DNA of 64,000 bases from Paramecium sonneborni (GCA_905182985.1 CAJJDN010000020.1:129272-193271), one strand, 5' to 3'; positions 1 through 12,086 are shown, counted from the stretch's first letter. The notes: generated by a model from the sequence alone, not told the origin. Made by a program: numbers and translations.

Positions 1-631
1 ATTTATCAACATGAACACCAAAGATTCTTTCTTTATGAACATTAGCATCATATTTTTCTTTTTTATCATTATCAACAACGAATCCTGGGAATCTTCTGTT
101 ATTGTGTGGAATGTGAATACCACCATCAGCTGCTCCTTTTAAGGCAGCAAATACTCTATTTCCGAGTGTTGATCTAACCAAACCAATATCAAGAACAGCA
201 AAGAATGGTCTTCTTTCTGGATTCTCTTTATCAGCTACATCATACAATGTTCCATCTATTGTTTTATTACCTTCATAGAATTTATCCATCTTTAATGATT
301 TAAGTGTTCTTCTGGCTAATAATAAACCTGTGGCATATGCAGCAGCATAATTTGTTAAACCACTTGTCAAACCAAATCTCTTCAATTCAGTTGATTCAGC
401 AGCTGCTACTACCTTATCACCTTTCAATGTTGCATAAATGACTTAGCATATGATCTTTGTATTTGTGTGTCTGACAACGAATCTGTATTTTGGTGAATTG
501 TATTTATCCTTATCTTATGTGATCATTCTGCTTCTTGCATAATAATCAGTCTTTCCTTCTCGTCGTCTTCTGAATTTTGTTTAGAATCTTTTGAAGTATG
601 GTGTTCCTTTTACAAGTTTAACAAATGCCAT
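1..631 (-). CDS. RPL5: 60S ribosomal protein L5 (uL18), N-terminal 210 residues, cut by window edge
   Basis: Large-subunit ribosomal protein that binds 5S rRNA and helps load it into the 60S particle. Read from the ATG at 629-631 it opens MAFVKLVKGTPYFKRF and continues through the basic stretch KFRRRREGKTDYYARSRM, both hallmarks of the uL18/L5 family, then GLTNYAAAYATGLLLARR and RVFAALKGAADGGIHIPHN. No intron is needed. The family is about 300 residues long, so roughly a third lies left of position 1. In-frame TAA codons fall where the family has Gln, which supports the ciliate code. It is divergent from the small gene at 1098. Very sure of the family. Confidence 0.97.
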
Positions 632-1097
632 TAATTATTAAAAAGATTTGAATTTTTCATAAATTATACACAAATACTTATATATATATTTATTATCTTA
701 ATTGTTAAATTGCTATCCACTTTTATCATATTAACTAAATTTCTTAGTAATTCGATTTCATCTTTTTGCTCTTATCAATTCAATTTAATTAATCTCTATA
801 TTAGTTCCAATAAAATATTTGATTTCAACCATCAACTAAAATATCAAAATTAAATCATTCATATTTTATACTCATAAATTTCAATCATTTATACATTCTA
901 CTTTTTGATAATAGATTTATTTATAGATTTTATAAATTTAAGAAAAAAATAATGTAAAATATTAATATTAAAATTTATCTTCAATAATGAAGCAAATGTT
1001 GGGGTTTACTCGACAATTTGTTCATTTAATTATATAATAGAAAATAAATAGTTTAAATTCCAACATAAATGTTATCATTTTATATTTTAACATTTAT
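632..1097. other. Divergent intergenic region between RPL5 and the 1098 gene
   Basis: About 466 nt of very AT-rich DNA with no convincing reading frame. It lies between two divergent start codons, so it should hold the promoters of both genes. No recognisable promoter motif can be named by eye. Confidence 0.5.
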
Positions 1098-1679
1098 ATG
1101 TTCAAAATCACAGAATAATAACATCTACTGTTGTAAAAATTAGCATAGAGTCGCATCGAAGATAAATAAAGACTACCAAACAATTAAATCAGATCTCTTA
1201 GACCCTCAATTTTCTTAAATGATATAAATAGTATTGTAGATGGTTCTTTGCCTTCTATTTAATAATCAAAATAAGACTAATAAGAAGGATTATCTAATAA
1301 ACATCCAGAAATCATATAAATTTTATCTGAAAGAGAATATGTTAAACTCCCAAAAATTGGAAGATTCTCTCATATTCTAAAATCTCCCAAAACTGAAGTT
1401 AATTAGTAGAAATTATTATCACTCTAAAACTCTCCAATCAGAAACAATTCAGATCCTTAATAGATAGGAAATAAATATTTTTCAAAAACACCTATAAAAA
1501 ATGCTGAAGTTCTAGTTTTATAAACAAATTTAAGTATTAAGAAAAAGAGTGTCAAATTCAACCCTGAAATTGAAACAATTAATGAAGCAGGGTTTATTGA
1601 AAGAGAAATCATAGAAATCCCCAAGAGATAAAGCAGATTCAAAAGAAACAATTGGAAACTTCACACTTAAATAAACTGA
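1098..1679 (+). CDS. Uncharacterised basic protein, 193 aa
   Basis: An uninterrupted 194-codon frame from ATG 1098 to TGA 1677-1679 under the TAA/TAG=Gln code. The product is rich in Lys, Arg, Ser, Gln and Asn, has no membrane segment, and carries two short Ser-Pro sites (LKSPK, NSPIR). The C-terminus is strongly basic (KKKSVKF; RQSRFKRNNWK). I do not recognise a family. Reality is supported by the length of the frame, the high content of G-containing codons (Glu, Asp, Arg) and its clean fit between RPL5 and PPP4R1. It converges with PPP4R1, the two stop codons being about 42 nt apart. It may be a lineage-specific cytoplasmic or nuclear protein; no function is proposed. Confidence 0.7.
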
Positions 1680-1721
1680 AATTCTTCAATATCTATAAAT
1701 AATTATTATCACAGAAAATTC

Positions 1722-4171
1722 TCAAAGTTATTAAGCATCTTCTTCAGTATTTAATTCTTTTTAATCATTTTATGATCCTTATTAATATTCCTCATTCAAT
1801 TATAATCCCTCATTCTACTTTTACTATTATTCTCCTTATCCTTATAATTATTCAAACTATTATAATTCTTAAGATTCATTATTTTAAATTAATTCAGTAC
1901 TTTAATCAGCTAAAAGATTAGCTTCTGAATTCTCATTTAAAGATAATTCTTAAACTTCTTCAACTATATTTACATCTAATTCTTTTTATAATTATGCCTA
2001 TTATAATTCCTCTTATTTTTTTATAAACTATTATTTTTCTTCTCTCAATTATTTCAAGATTTCTGGTTCCTGTTATACTTGTCTTTATGGAATTTCATCA
2101 TCATCAATTTCTTCTAATTAAGGTTCCTAACTAATTGTAGATTACTAATTATTAATTGAATTATCTTATTAATTAGACTCTGATTCTTGAACTTTAGTTT
2201 CTATAGTTGGTGTATATTTTATAAGAGACTTGATTGTTTTGTCATTTTATAATGAATTATAGATATCTAATAATTATTAATTCTTTGATAGTTTTCCTAT
2301 TTAAATCAAAATAAATTAATTACCTTAATTTTTTTAATGATTATCTAAAGCCATATATAACATATATTTGACACTTTAAACTTTATCTAATGCTAATTCT
2401 AATAAAGGTTAAAGAAGATATTTCTCAAAAATGTCATCTTCTAAATTCATTATCTTTGAACACATTTAAACAAAACTTAAGTTATATAAAATAATATTTA
2501 CGATTATCTTTGGTAGAAAACTGATGACTTTTAAAAACCAATCATACTTTCTATAATGCATATTTTATATTATTCAGACAAAGGTGAATTTTTTATTCCT
2601 TAAAAAAATGAAAATATTTTTGATGACGCTATTTTTCTAACTTATGCTACATTATCTGTACATAACTTAAATGCAATAGGCATAATCATTTTAAATATAA
2701 TATCTGCTGGAAATATAAGAGCCATTTCATCTAATTAATTAGCAATAGATTCTCTAATTCTCCATTTTTTTTGATCTTTTTAAATAAAAAAAAATATTTC
2801 CAAAAAAGCTTCTTTTTTTTCATCAGAAAATATTTTTAAAAATTACGATAAATTTTTAACACAACCCATTAGGACATTATCGTTTGGTTCTTTAACAAAA
2901 ATATTCTCTAAAATAGGAAATAAATCTATTTCAGCTCTTTCAGCGCCAATAATTTTAGCAATTTCATGAAGACTTGCTGCTAAAGTTTTACAAATTCTTT
3001 CATTTTTTTATTTCCATAAATGATTAAATAATTTATGCAATTATTACCATCTTGCAACTCCAACTGTCTATAATACTGCAGGAAAACCATAAGCACAAGC
3101 AAACATTACTTATTATTCAGGTAGTAATTCTCTAATATCTGAATCAGCCATTTTAAGGTAATTTTCAATTAATTTTGGTTCAATTTTCTCTTTTTCAATA
3201 GCCGCAATAAATCTAGCTAAACATCTATATGCAACTCCCTTTATATACTTATTTGAATCACTAAAAATGTAATTATCTCATTACTTCTAGAATTGTAATA
3301 TCTGAGGTGTTAAATCAACAGTTTTTTAATTTTATGATGATAATTCAACAATCTATAAAAAATGTTCAACACATGCAGTTTTTACTTTAGTATTTGATTC
3401 TTTACATCTTTTCATATAGAATGGAAATAATTTTTTATTAAAAAAGTCTTTACCAACTACTTTCGCTACTAAAGGTAATTAATTTACTGCTTCTCTTCTT
3501 ACATCTTATTTTGAATCTTCTCCTAGAGACATTACTTCAAATGCAATAAAAGATTCACTTAATTAGATTCCAAACATTGATGACAGCTTTCCCATTAATT
3601 ACAAAGCCACTATTCTATTATCTTAATTAAGATCATCATGTGCCATCTTTATAATGATTGGTAATAATTAATTTCCTTTCTCATCTCCTTATAAATGAAG
3701 AGCAATTTTTGTCAATTAACAACCTGCAAGTTCTTTGATTTTCAAAATACTATTCAACAAAAAAAAGCTTAAGATTTGTATTACAGGTTATTAAGCTTAA
3801 TGAGATCCTTCATATATTAAATTAAGTTATTCTATAAACATGATTTAAAATCTTTCATCTTCATTTTTCTAAAATAATTATTAAGACAATATTACATATT
3901 TTTCCATAATCAATGCCAATTTATCAATTGATTTTTATCCTAAATTTCTTACACAATAACTTATATGTTTAGTATAGTTTTCCTTGTCTATATTAGTCAT
4001 CTTATGAATGTTAAGTAATTTATTAAGTAGCTAATCTTAATCATCATCTAAAATAAAAGAATGAATATCGCCTTGCTTCTGATTCAAGAAAAATGCTTCT
4101 TCCTTCAATATTTAATTCATTATAGATCTGTCATCTGATTTTTGTTTGGGAGAAATTTTAATATTATACAT
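1722..4171 (-). CDS. PPP4R1: Protein phosphatase 4 regulatory subunit 1-like HEAT-repeat protein, 790 aa
   Basis: HEAT-repeat scaffold expected to bind the PP4 catalytic subunit. The middle matches the PPP4R1 pattern: GFPAVLQTVGVARW, then CKTLAASLHEIAKIIGAE, FPILENIFVKEPNDNV, KKWRIRESIANQLDEMA and PIAFKLCTDNVAQVRKIASS. The last ~130 residues are a Gln/Glu-rich low-complexity tail starting near IETKVQESES. Three introns are needed: 24 nt ending TTTTTAG, 26 nt ending CTTAAG and 27 nt ending AAATAG; their removal gives exactly 791 codons. The start is the ATG at 4169-4171. It lies 36 nt from the stop of the exonuclease gene on the same strand. PP2A-A scaffold is the alternative, but the C-terminal HEAT block fits PPP4R1 better. 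Confidence 0.85.
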
Positions 4172-4207
4172 ATTTTTTAAATTAATATTAAGCTTTTAAT
4201 GTTTACA

Positions 4208-5087
4208 TCATTAACTTTTCTTTTTTGATATTTATTTCCTTTAAACTTATAATTGCTTTCTATTATTTTCCTTTTAAGGTTCTTCAATCTATTATTATTA
4301 ATTTTAAGTCTTCTTATTTGATGTCTACTGTTTCTAAGTTTTTTTAACTTTATTTTTGAAATTTTTCTGTTTGCTTTTTGAATTTTATTTTTTTTATTTA
4401 TCCTTTTCCCAATCTAATTATTTATAATACAAATTTATTTCATTTCTAAATTTTCTGAATATAAATAAAGTTGCTCTTGCATCAATCTCAGAACTATGCT
4501 ATCCTTATTAAATATTTTGACCCAAATATTTCAAACACATCTTTTTTAAACCCTCATATTATTTCTATTATTACTTGATCCTTCTTCTAACTTTAAAAAG
4601 TCTATTTTCATCAAATCTCTTGTTTGGTAATCCTCAATATTAAATTCCATAGCATCAAAATCGCTCTTTAAAGTATGACCAATTATTGTCTTATCTTATA
4701 GATATTACTTTATTTTATACCTTTAAATAAAAGTTAAAGTTTTTATTTTTCAAAGTCATTGTATATTGGTTTATCTTTAATTATTTATGGAGTAATCCCA
4801 GATATTCGTGTAATATAATTTATCACCTTAAATCTTGGTTTATAGTATTGATCCAAGACAACATAACCATTATAATTAACAACTGTTATTCTGGCCAACA
4901 TTTAAACACTAGCACCAATCTCATTTTCACATTCCACCATTTCACAATCTATAGCTAAAATTGAGCCTGTTTGATTCTGACTCCCAGGAACAGGGAATCT
5001 TACGTCGAATTTTTACATTGCTTCTGTTATAGTTTAGACTTTTTATGATTCTTAGTCAACTTATTTTAGTTACACCTTATTGAACAT
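4208..5087 (-). CDS. DEDDh 3'-5' exonuclease of the REXO4/ISG20 type, with one frameshift
   Basis: RNase-T-like exonuclease, probably acting on RNA in the nucleus. The three exonuclease motifs are present: Exo I AIDCEMVEC, Exo II IIGHTLKSDFD and Exo III HSSEIDARATL. An N-terminal lead of about 40 residues and a Lys/Gln-rich C-terminal tail flank the domain. One 26-nt intron ending TATAAG joins LLFK to DKTIIGH. Between LKLEEGSS and YEGLKKMCLKYLG (around 4555-4580) the reading frame changes by two bases and no GT...AG intron explains it; the spliced length is not a multiple of three. This is either an assembly indel or a young lesion. It lies upstream of PPP4R1 on the same strand. Confidence 0.85.
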
Positions 5088-6045
5088 AATTAAATTATAA
5101 TAAAAATAATTTCTTTTATTTATTAATTTTCAAATAATGATAAGTATTTTAACATTTTCAAATGATTTTACTAAAATTTTGATATTCTTATAATTCCTCC
5201 TAAATACACTCTCTTTAAGAATCATTTGATTTTTTCAAGAAATTATTTATGTTTTAAGAATTCTATTAGAAATAAAATTTATAAATCAAATGTTCATCAA
5301 AATTTATTTAAATTTACTTAAAATTGAAAATTAACTGAAACTATTAGAAATAAACTTATTAATAAAACTTAACGACATATTTGTGCCATATGTGTCTATA
5401 TTCTTATTGAATATTGAGTCAATTTTTTCTTTAACTTAACTTTTATGCGAGACTTTGATATCCAGAATTAATTTTTCTGTATTTAGATAAAATTATGTCC
5501 AATATAGAGATATTTTCATAAAAATAATTTTAAAAAACTTCTTTCTCACTTTTCTTTCAAACGAAATAATTAGAAAAACCCTGTATTTAATCTTCTCAAA
5601 ACTGGTAGCTTAAGTATCTTCATATAGTTTTAGATATTTATTTTAATATATTCATTGTATCTTAATAAATCTATTTTATATTATAATTTTTAATATCATT
5701 CTGGATTTTTTATTAAGTTACTCTCCACATGAATCACAATCGACTATTTCTAAATCTAATTTATTTATCAAGAATTCCAAATTAAAGTCTTTTCGCATAA
5801 GTGTCAAAAGTACTTAATTAAGATTTACGTATTAAACATAATTGCAATATGAAAAAATCAATTTTCTTAAAATATACTATTGTTTCATTATTTATCTTTT
5901 ATTATTGATTTAAATATAATAAGATGAAAATTTGATAATTGAAGAAGAATTTATTTAATAATCATATTATGAGGAATATTTTATACCAAGAAAAGAAGAA
6001 ATTAAATATTTTACATTAATTTTATATAAAATATTAATCTTAAAA
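5088..6045. other. Intergenic region with a 171-codon minus-strand frame broken by one TGA
   Basis: Divergent gap between the exonuclease and the RING gene. On the minus strand, 5798 down to 5286 forms one frame with a single internal TGA after RFIKIQ (near 5655). The upstream part contains IVDCDSCGEQLNKKSRM, the downstream part a charged stretch with SFERKVRKKFFK. No intron removes the TGA. It could be a decayed gene or a chance frame: with only TGA as stop, frames of this size arise by chance in AT-rich DNA. No gene is called. Confidence 0.3.
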
Positions 6046-6978
6046 ATGAGCATGTAAAGAAAAAGCCATTCTCCTGAATTACGAAAAGAGTTAGCATTAA
6101 AATTATTAAAAAATGAAAAGCATCCTTTTGTTTCCAAATAATCTTAATCGCCAGAAATAAAGATGACCAGGTCTACAGTATTATAAAAGCGTAAGCCTTA
6201 AGATCATCCTGTTAATTCACCTATCATTGAAGATTTGTTAAGGCAATGTAAAATGTTGGAGGAATTAGTTAAGAAGTCTAAAAAGGTAAAAGTTCCTATA
6301 AATAAGAGTAGATTATTGATGAAAAAGAAACTAAGATTTAACTCTTACTTCAATTACTTAAACAAAGAGAAAATTGTTGTAAAGAGTTATAAATGTAATC
6401 TCATAAACTTATGGAAGAGAGATAAATTTTAATCGAACACATCACTTAATTAGAAAACTAATTAAATGTCTAAGAAGAAGAAGAAGCATGTATGATATAT
6501 GATTTTATGTATAAGATTCTCAAGATGGATTTTAACAACATATGACTAATTTAAATGATTTAAGACACTTTCTAAATTAAATTCGTCATAGTAATGAAGA
6601 TATTCCAGTTTTTGTTGATGTTGATAATATGACTTATGAATAACTTCTCTAACTTGAAGATACAATTGGATATGTAAATAGAGGTTTAACCAAAGAACAA
6701 ATAAAAACTATTCCAAAAATAAACTTTGATCAATGTAAAACAGATGAATAATTGTAAAATAACATTATATAATTTTAAGATGCTCTATATGTTAAAATGA
6801 ATTCTAAATTACAGATAAATGCAGATCATTACCTTGTCAACATTTATATCATTCAAAATGCATAAAATTATGGTTAGAAAAAGAAAAACATTGTCCGATA
6901 TGTAAACAAGAATTGGAGATTAATATACCAATCTAGTCTTAGTATTAAACAGAAGAATAAGCTATGTTTGAACAATGA
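6046..6978 (+). CDS. RING-H2 finger E3 ubiquitin ligase-like protein, 284 aa
   Basis: Probable ubiquitin ligase. The C-terminal RING-H2 reads LCSICQNEF...[14 protein letters not shown]...KHCPICK, i.e. C-x2-C, C-x-H-x2-H-x2-C and C-x2-C. Before it comes [20 protein letters not shown], a lead-in typical of cytosolic RING-H2 ligases. The N-terminal half is a coiled coil (around residues 70-140). Three 26-nt introns (acceptors GAGTAG, TATAAG, TTTTAAG) are required; the last one splits the codon just before the first RING cysteine. The spliced length is 285 codons. No membrane segment is seen. Partner and substrate unknown. Same strand as the next gene at 8203. Confidence 0.88.
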
Positions 6979-8202
6979 ATTAATAAATTATATATCTTAT
7001 AATGAACAATCGAATATTTGTATTCATTTTTATTGTGGCATTTTACAATCAAATGAATTAAATAATTTCATAGGTCCAAATATTTTTTGTTTTCTTTTTT
7101 CAAAATTTTAAATTTGTATTAAAAGATGATAAAGCTTGAGAATTTATTTTAGATAATAGAAAATTAGCATTTTATTCTCTCATAGACTTTTTAGAAATTC
7201 AATAATTGTTATTTTAGATTTGCCTTATTTGATTGAACTATATTATCTTAATCTGAATTTAATTTTTAGTCATATTTCTATTATAAATAATTACATTAAG
7301 ATAATCCAATTATTGTAAGTAATATTTTCTCTTAGAATTAGAAGAATTGTTAAAAATGGTCGAATTTTTTCTTGCGTATACAAAATTTTAGCATTATTGC
7401 TTTAAATCTTAATAAATTTTATCATATTTTAGACTTTCTTTCTTTGCTTTTAAGTAAAGATGACTTTATAATAAAAGTTCCTTATTTCAAATGTTTCTCC
7501 TACAAGATAATTTTTTCTCCTAAAAATTTTGAGAAGTTTTGTTAGAAATTTGACTACAGTTTATTGAAGTTCGATTCAGCTCATATTAGTTTAATTTTTC
7601 ACCATCTTTAAATCTGATGAGTTAGAACTTAAGGATCTTTATTTGATTTATTGATTCCCATTTCCCTCTTTATCTAAATAGTGGTTTCTTAGGTTTTATT
7701 ATTCCTCATCAATGTCTTAAATAAATTAGAAAACTCTAGTTTATTCATTATATTTATTTATATTGTACCATTATATAACTATGATTAATTATTTGAAAAA
7801 TAGCTTTTATATTGATTCGAAAATTGTTTATGATAGCTTATAACTAATTTCTAATAAACTTATAAATATAAATATCTTATTTAGATTAAGGTCTATTATA
7901 TTAACAACAGATATTCGCTTAAATAATTTCAAAAAAACTATGATTCACAGTTTTTTTCAATAAATAATGTATTAATTGAAATCAAATTAATTAAAAGAAT
8001 TAATAAATTTTGATATGATGATCTTCCAATATTAAAAGGAAAGATTTAATATATTTAAATACTTTTTAATATTAAAAATTTTCTGTATTCACAAATATAT
8101 CTAATAATCATGAGATTTCTATTAATATTAATAGAGACTATGTATTTTTTGACTTTTGTGAGAAATATTGAATGAAATCAAATTAATTCTTAACAAAAAT
8201 AA
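6979..8202. other. 1.2-kb gap holding unresolved minus-strand coding remnants (about 7576-8030)
   Basis: No complete gene could be built. On the minus strand a frame ending at TGA 7578-7576 contains a charged stretch (RVFQFIQDIDEEQQNLR, then RSLSSNSSDLKM) and runs back for more than 120 codons. A second overlapping frame upstream (around 7800-7980) contains NRPQSKQDIYIYKFIRNQ. They cannot be joined with plausible GT...AG introns, and one in-frame TGA lies near 7985. Either a multi-exon gene of unknown structure or a decaying one. On the plus strand, 7002 onward opens like a signal peptide (MNNRIFVFIFIVAFY) but soon stops. Confidence 0.3.
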
Positions 8203-9975
8203 ATGAAATTTCTTATTGTTAATGGTTATCATGCATCTCGGAACAACTTAAGATTAATTGAATAATTCAAATAGTTAATGTGGGATGTATTAGAATAATT
8301 AATTAGATTACACAATAATTAAAAGAAGTTGCGGATATTGAATTTGAGTTCATAATTGTTGATAGACATTCAGTATAAGAATATCTTTTTGAACCTGAAA
8401 CATCATTTGTTAGACCAGAATATGGATTAAAATTTGATGCACTCGATATGATTTTTATAGCTGCATCACCAAATGTTAGGCCATGGCATCATAGAATGAA
8501 AAGTGTAATTATATATAAATAAATAAGATTATAACACTTATTCGAATGTGTTTAAAAACAAAGAAATTACTATTTATGACTTCATTTGGTGCTTAAGCTC
8601 TTGCATATTTATGTGCCTCAAATATTTAGAATGTATAAAATTATTATTAATTGTTTAGTATATAAATATTACTAATGGATATGGTGAAGGATGCAAGCTA
8701 GTAGATTTTCCAAAATATACAAATTAAGCATTAAAGAATGGGTCTGATGATTTTTTTTTAGATTCAACTACTGGTGATTTATATTTTTATAGTAAATAAA
8801 CTGATGAATGGATTCCTAAATCTAATGTTGGTATTCATCATCGAAGAGATGCTATGGAATATTAATCTATTGGAAAATTTGTAGTTAAATCTCCTACTTA
8901 TAAACCAAAATAATAAATGCTCAGTAATTAAACAGAAATGACCTGTATTATTAAAAAATAGTTTTTAAATTATTGGTTGTTTAAAGATGTATCCATGGAA
9001 TTCTCAATTAAATAATCTAATTCTTGGGATATACATTCTATTACATTCATTAATCCAGAAAAAGTATATTATTACATATTATTATATAGAGATTTTAAGT
9101 TTTAGCTGAAAACAATGTTAGAGGACCTTTAATTTTGTAATGTGAAAATATTTTGGCTCTACTTTTTGAAATTGATAATAAATCTAAAGATCAAATTAAT
9201 ATAGTTTAAAATTTTATTGAAAATGCAATCAAAACTATTAGATATTCTTCACATTATGTATTTTTATCCAAATATCTAGAATTAAATAAGTATAACATTT
9301 GAAAAATATTTTAATACTTAAAGAGGTATTAAAAACATTGAAATCATATTTGATAAAGCTGTGAAAAAATTAAATCAATTCGATGATTCTATGAAACCTA
9401 AGGGTATTGAATATAGAAAACTTATCAATACACAAATCTAAGAATAAGAAAAAGAAAAAGAGAGAATGCATGCTATTTAAGCTGGACTTTTAAATAGAAA
9501 ACAAAAATAACCAGAGTAAATCTATTTAAATTAATTTAGAGTTGTATCTCATAACAATATTATTTAAAAAAATTATAAGGTGAAAAGAAGAAAATCGTTT
9601 ACTTAAAAATAAAACTAACTAATGATACTTTCTCAACAAGTTCAAAATCATGAATTTCTTTAGTAAAACCCAAATCTTGATAACTTTTTTTATGATTAAT
9701 AATTCAAAAGTAGTAGACATATTAAAATGAATACAGAACCAAAACTACACCCTAGAATTAAGTAAGATGAAGATTTCGAGAATGATTAAAAAAATCAAAA
9801 CCATCAATTTAATCAAATATAAGTTAGAAAAATATTACATCCATCTTTAGAAGAATAATTCTTAGGATAAAGAAAGATTTGGATTCCTGGGTTTTTGAAT
9901 TATAAATTTTCAGATGTTTAAATAGGTCTTAATTCAGCAAGAAAAGTTAGTAGACCTCTGACTGATCGTTTTTGA
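8203..9975 (+). CDS. Uncharacterised protein with glutamine-amidotransferase-like N-terminal domain, 547 aa
   Basis: The first ~250 residues resemble a class-I glutamine amidotransferase or DJ-1/PfpI fold: it opens MKFLIVNGYHASRNNLR, then ALDMIFIAASPNVRPWHH, then LLFMTSFGAQALAYLCAS, where the nucleophile Cys of true amidotransferases (G-x-C-x-G) is replaced by a Phe-Gly-Ala turn. So it is probably not an active amidotransferase. The middle third has no known signature. The C-terminal third is charged and Gln-rich and ends KIWIPGFLNYKF...SRPLTDRF. Five introns (20, 23, 26, 26 and 34 nt) give exactly 548 codons. Possibly a ciliate- or cilium-specific protein; that is inference only. Confidence 0.75.
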
Positions 9976-10330
9976 ATTATTTTTTTTAAGCAATAATTAA
10001 ATCTTTTATATCATAATAAATCACTTAAAAATTTTAGAAATATAATATGATTACTAAAATTAAGAATATCATTTTTAATAAGAATTAAAATAGCTTTAGA
10101 TTAACCTTAAGGATATCTAGATTTTTTACTTCCTTAGTTGGGAAAAATTGATATAATTTATCTACTTTAACAATATCATATTTTTTAGAAAATTAGAAAT
10201 TATAAATAAAGGTTTCAATAAATTTAATAATATATCGATTTCAATTATGAAATTTTAAAGTAGAATTTTGAATTAGTGTTTAATTTAATTAAGGATTTCA
10301 TAATAATAAAAATTCTAAAAATTTATTAAT
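9976..10330. other. Intergenic, nothing recognisable
   Basis: About 355 nt of AT-rich DNA between two same-strand genes. Only short frames are present. It should contain the 3' end signals of the gene before and the promoter of the next. Confidence 0.5.
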
Positions 10331-10914
10331 ATGAATCAAGTTTTTTCTTAAATTCAAACGGGACTACTTACAAATTTATCAAGCAAGAAATATTAAGAAC
10401 CTTAAAAAGAAATTGACATAGAGTTGTAAGATATGACAGATTAACAGAGCTATGTTTTACTTCCAAAAGAATGTAATTTATAAATATTTTCAAAGAAATA
10501 AATACTCAATCTAAATAGTAATAGCCTCTAAATAATCAAACATAAACATAAAATTTTGGATAAAATCACTTCTCTTAATATCAAATTTAGGTATATTTAC
10601 TTTATATAGACATTATTATATAAATTAGAATTAATAATAATTTATTCCACAAAACAGCACTTTAAATTTCTAATATCCTTAGAACAACTAGTAATTTTAA
10701 TCAAAATAAAATTTTATTTAGTAGATATTTTCCATATTTTAGAAATCACTACGCCGTTTGTATATTTTGCAAAGCTACATAAACTATTATCAATGATTAA
10801 AAGCCTTTTATGTGTTATAAATGTCGACAAATATAACAGCCCAAATATGACTTTTTAAAATGTGCCAATTGTAAGGTGACTGTTAAATATCAATAAGGAA
10901 GTAAGTAGCTATGA
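10331..10914 (+). CDS. Small zinc-ribbon protein, 180 aa
   Basis: The C-terminal ~50 residues carry three Cys pairs: VCIFCKAT, FMCYKCRQ and LKCANCKV, spaced like a short zinc ribbon or LSD1-type finger (CxxCR...CxxC). The N-terminal 120 residues are Gln/Asn/Ser-rich and look disordered. Two short introns (19 nt and 22 nt, both ending TAG) are needed; the second restores the frame into the zinc-binding part and gives exactly 181 codons. The start MNQVFSQIQTGLL is the first ATG in frame. The family is not identified; nucleic-acid or protein binding through the ribbon is the likely mode. Confidence 0.7.
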
Positions 10915-11269
10915 TAATTAAAAAGTATCATCCATTATCAAATGTACAAACTGCTAAAAACATAATTAAATATAATTTTAACCTCAGGTACAATATATAT
11001 AAGGAAAAGAAAAGATTTGAAATATTGTATCAATATAATATATCTAATAAATAAAAAATAATCAATTTTATCTATATTTTTAGAATTTATTAATATTATG
11101 GAATTTCTTCTCAAATTTATTCAGTATATAAGAAGCTTGAAAAACCAAAATCAAAACTGAGAAACTATAAATTTATAAATTTATCAAATAAACTAGATTG
11201 CTTTTGTTATTAATTTACATTTCTCATAAAAATTAGAATTTTAGTTTTATTGAGCTATTCTAGTTATTT

Positions 11270-11416
11270 TCATTTAATTATGATTAATTTGCTTTATTAT
11301 TGTAAATAGCATGAATGTAGACTCAATAAATTTCTATTGAACTCATTTATGAAGTACTCATTTGATTTGTTTAACATTAGATTTGATTTAGAATTGTTTT
11401 TAAGTTTTTAAGCCAT
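11270..11416 (-). CDS. Possible 48-aa ORF
   Basis: A short uninterrupted minus-strand frame MAQKLKNNSKSNLMLN... ending at TGA 11272-11270, just downstream of the small gene at 11495. It is short enough to be chance in this composition. Recorded only because its start context and charged residues look like neighbouring small genes. Confidence 0.25.
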
Positions 11417-11494
11417 TATATTTATCTATGAAGTAAACCTACACTTTATCTTTTTAGAGATGATTTTATTATTAAAATTAAGAAAAATGTATAA

Positions 11495-11800
11495 TCATAG
11501 AGGATCAAGCTTAGAAAAGACTTTTTTTTGCATATAATTTATGCCATATTTTGAATTTGTAAGCATTCTTTTATAGTTTGACTTAAAATCCAAAATGGAA
11601 GAATGAACTTTGATATTTTTTCTTGGAATTCTTTCGCTAAGTGGTTATACATAGCTGTGGTGATTGACTGACTTTAATTTTATAATATTCAAACTTACTT
11701 ATTTTTAATCAAGATCAGCTAGTGCCATGATGTTTTTTAAAGAGAGTCTGCATTATGCAATTGCAGGAAGCTTTTGAAAAGAAGATTTATCTTTATTCAT
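11495..11800 (-). CDS. Small uncharacterised basic protein, 92 aa
   Basis: Two exons separated by a 27-nt intron (GTAAGTTTG...TTAAAG). The product opens MNKDKSSFQKLPAIAQCRLS, continues NIMALADLDQKQ, and the second exon gives SVNHHSYVQPLSERIPRK and a basic end with two Lys-rich patches. The intron length is a multiple of three, so both frames are open. No signal peptide or membrane segment, no family recognised. Composition (Asp, Arg, Pro, His) is much less AT-driven than the surrounding DNA, which argues that it is a real gene. Confidence 0.55.
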
Positions 11801-12086
11801 TCTTTTTTATTTTAATAAAAATATATTTATTTTCTTAAATTAATTGAAATTCAAATCTAATTCCTTTAAGTGATTAAATTCTCTAGGTTTTTTTATTTTT
11901 TCAGATAATTTAAAAATTTTTTCATAATAATTCACTTTAGAGAATAAAATTAATAATAATTTACTCTAAAAGAAAAGTAATTTCAAATTGATCTTTTCCT
12001 CCCAACATCACAGGGAATTTAAAAAAAATACAATATGAGAAAAAAATTTAGCCTTTGACTATAACATCTTTAACCTTATAGAAATA
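11801..12086. other. AT-rich gap, no gene seen
   Basis: Divergent spacer between the small gene at 11495 (minus) and a probable plus-strand gene. Only short frames. Confidence 0.4.

Noticed and set aside
1457..1651. Minus-strand membrane-like frame
   Set aside because: Antisense to the 1098-1679 gene, which is longer and better in composition.
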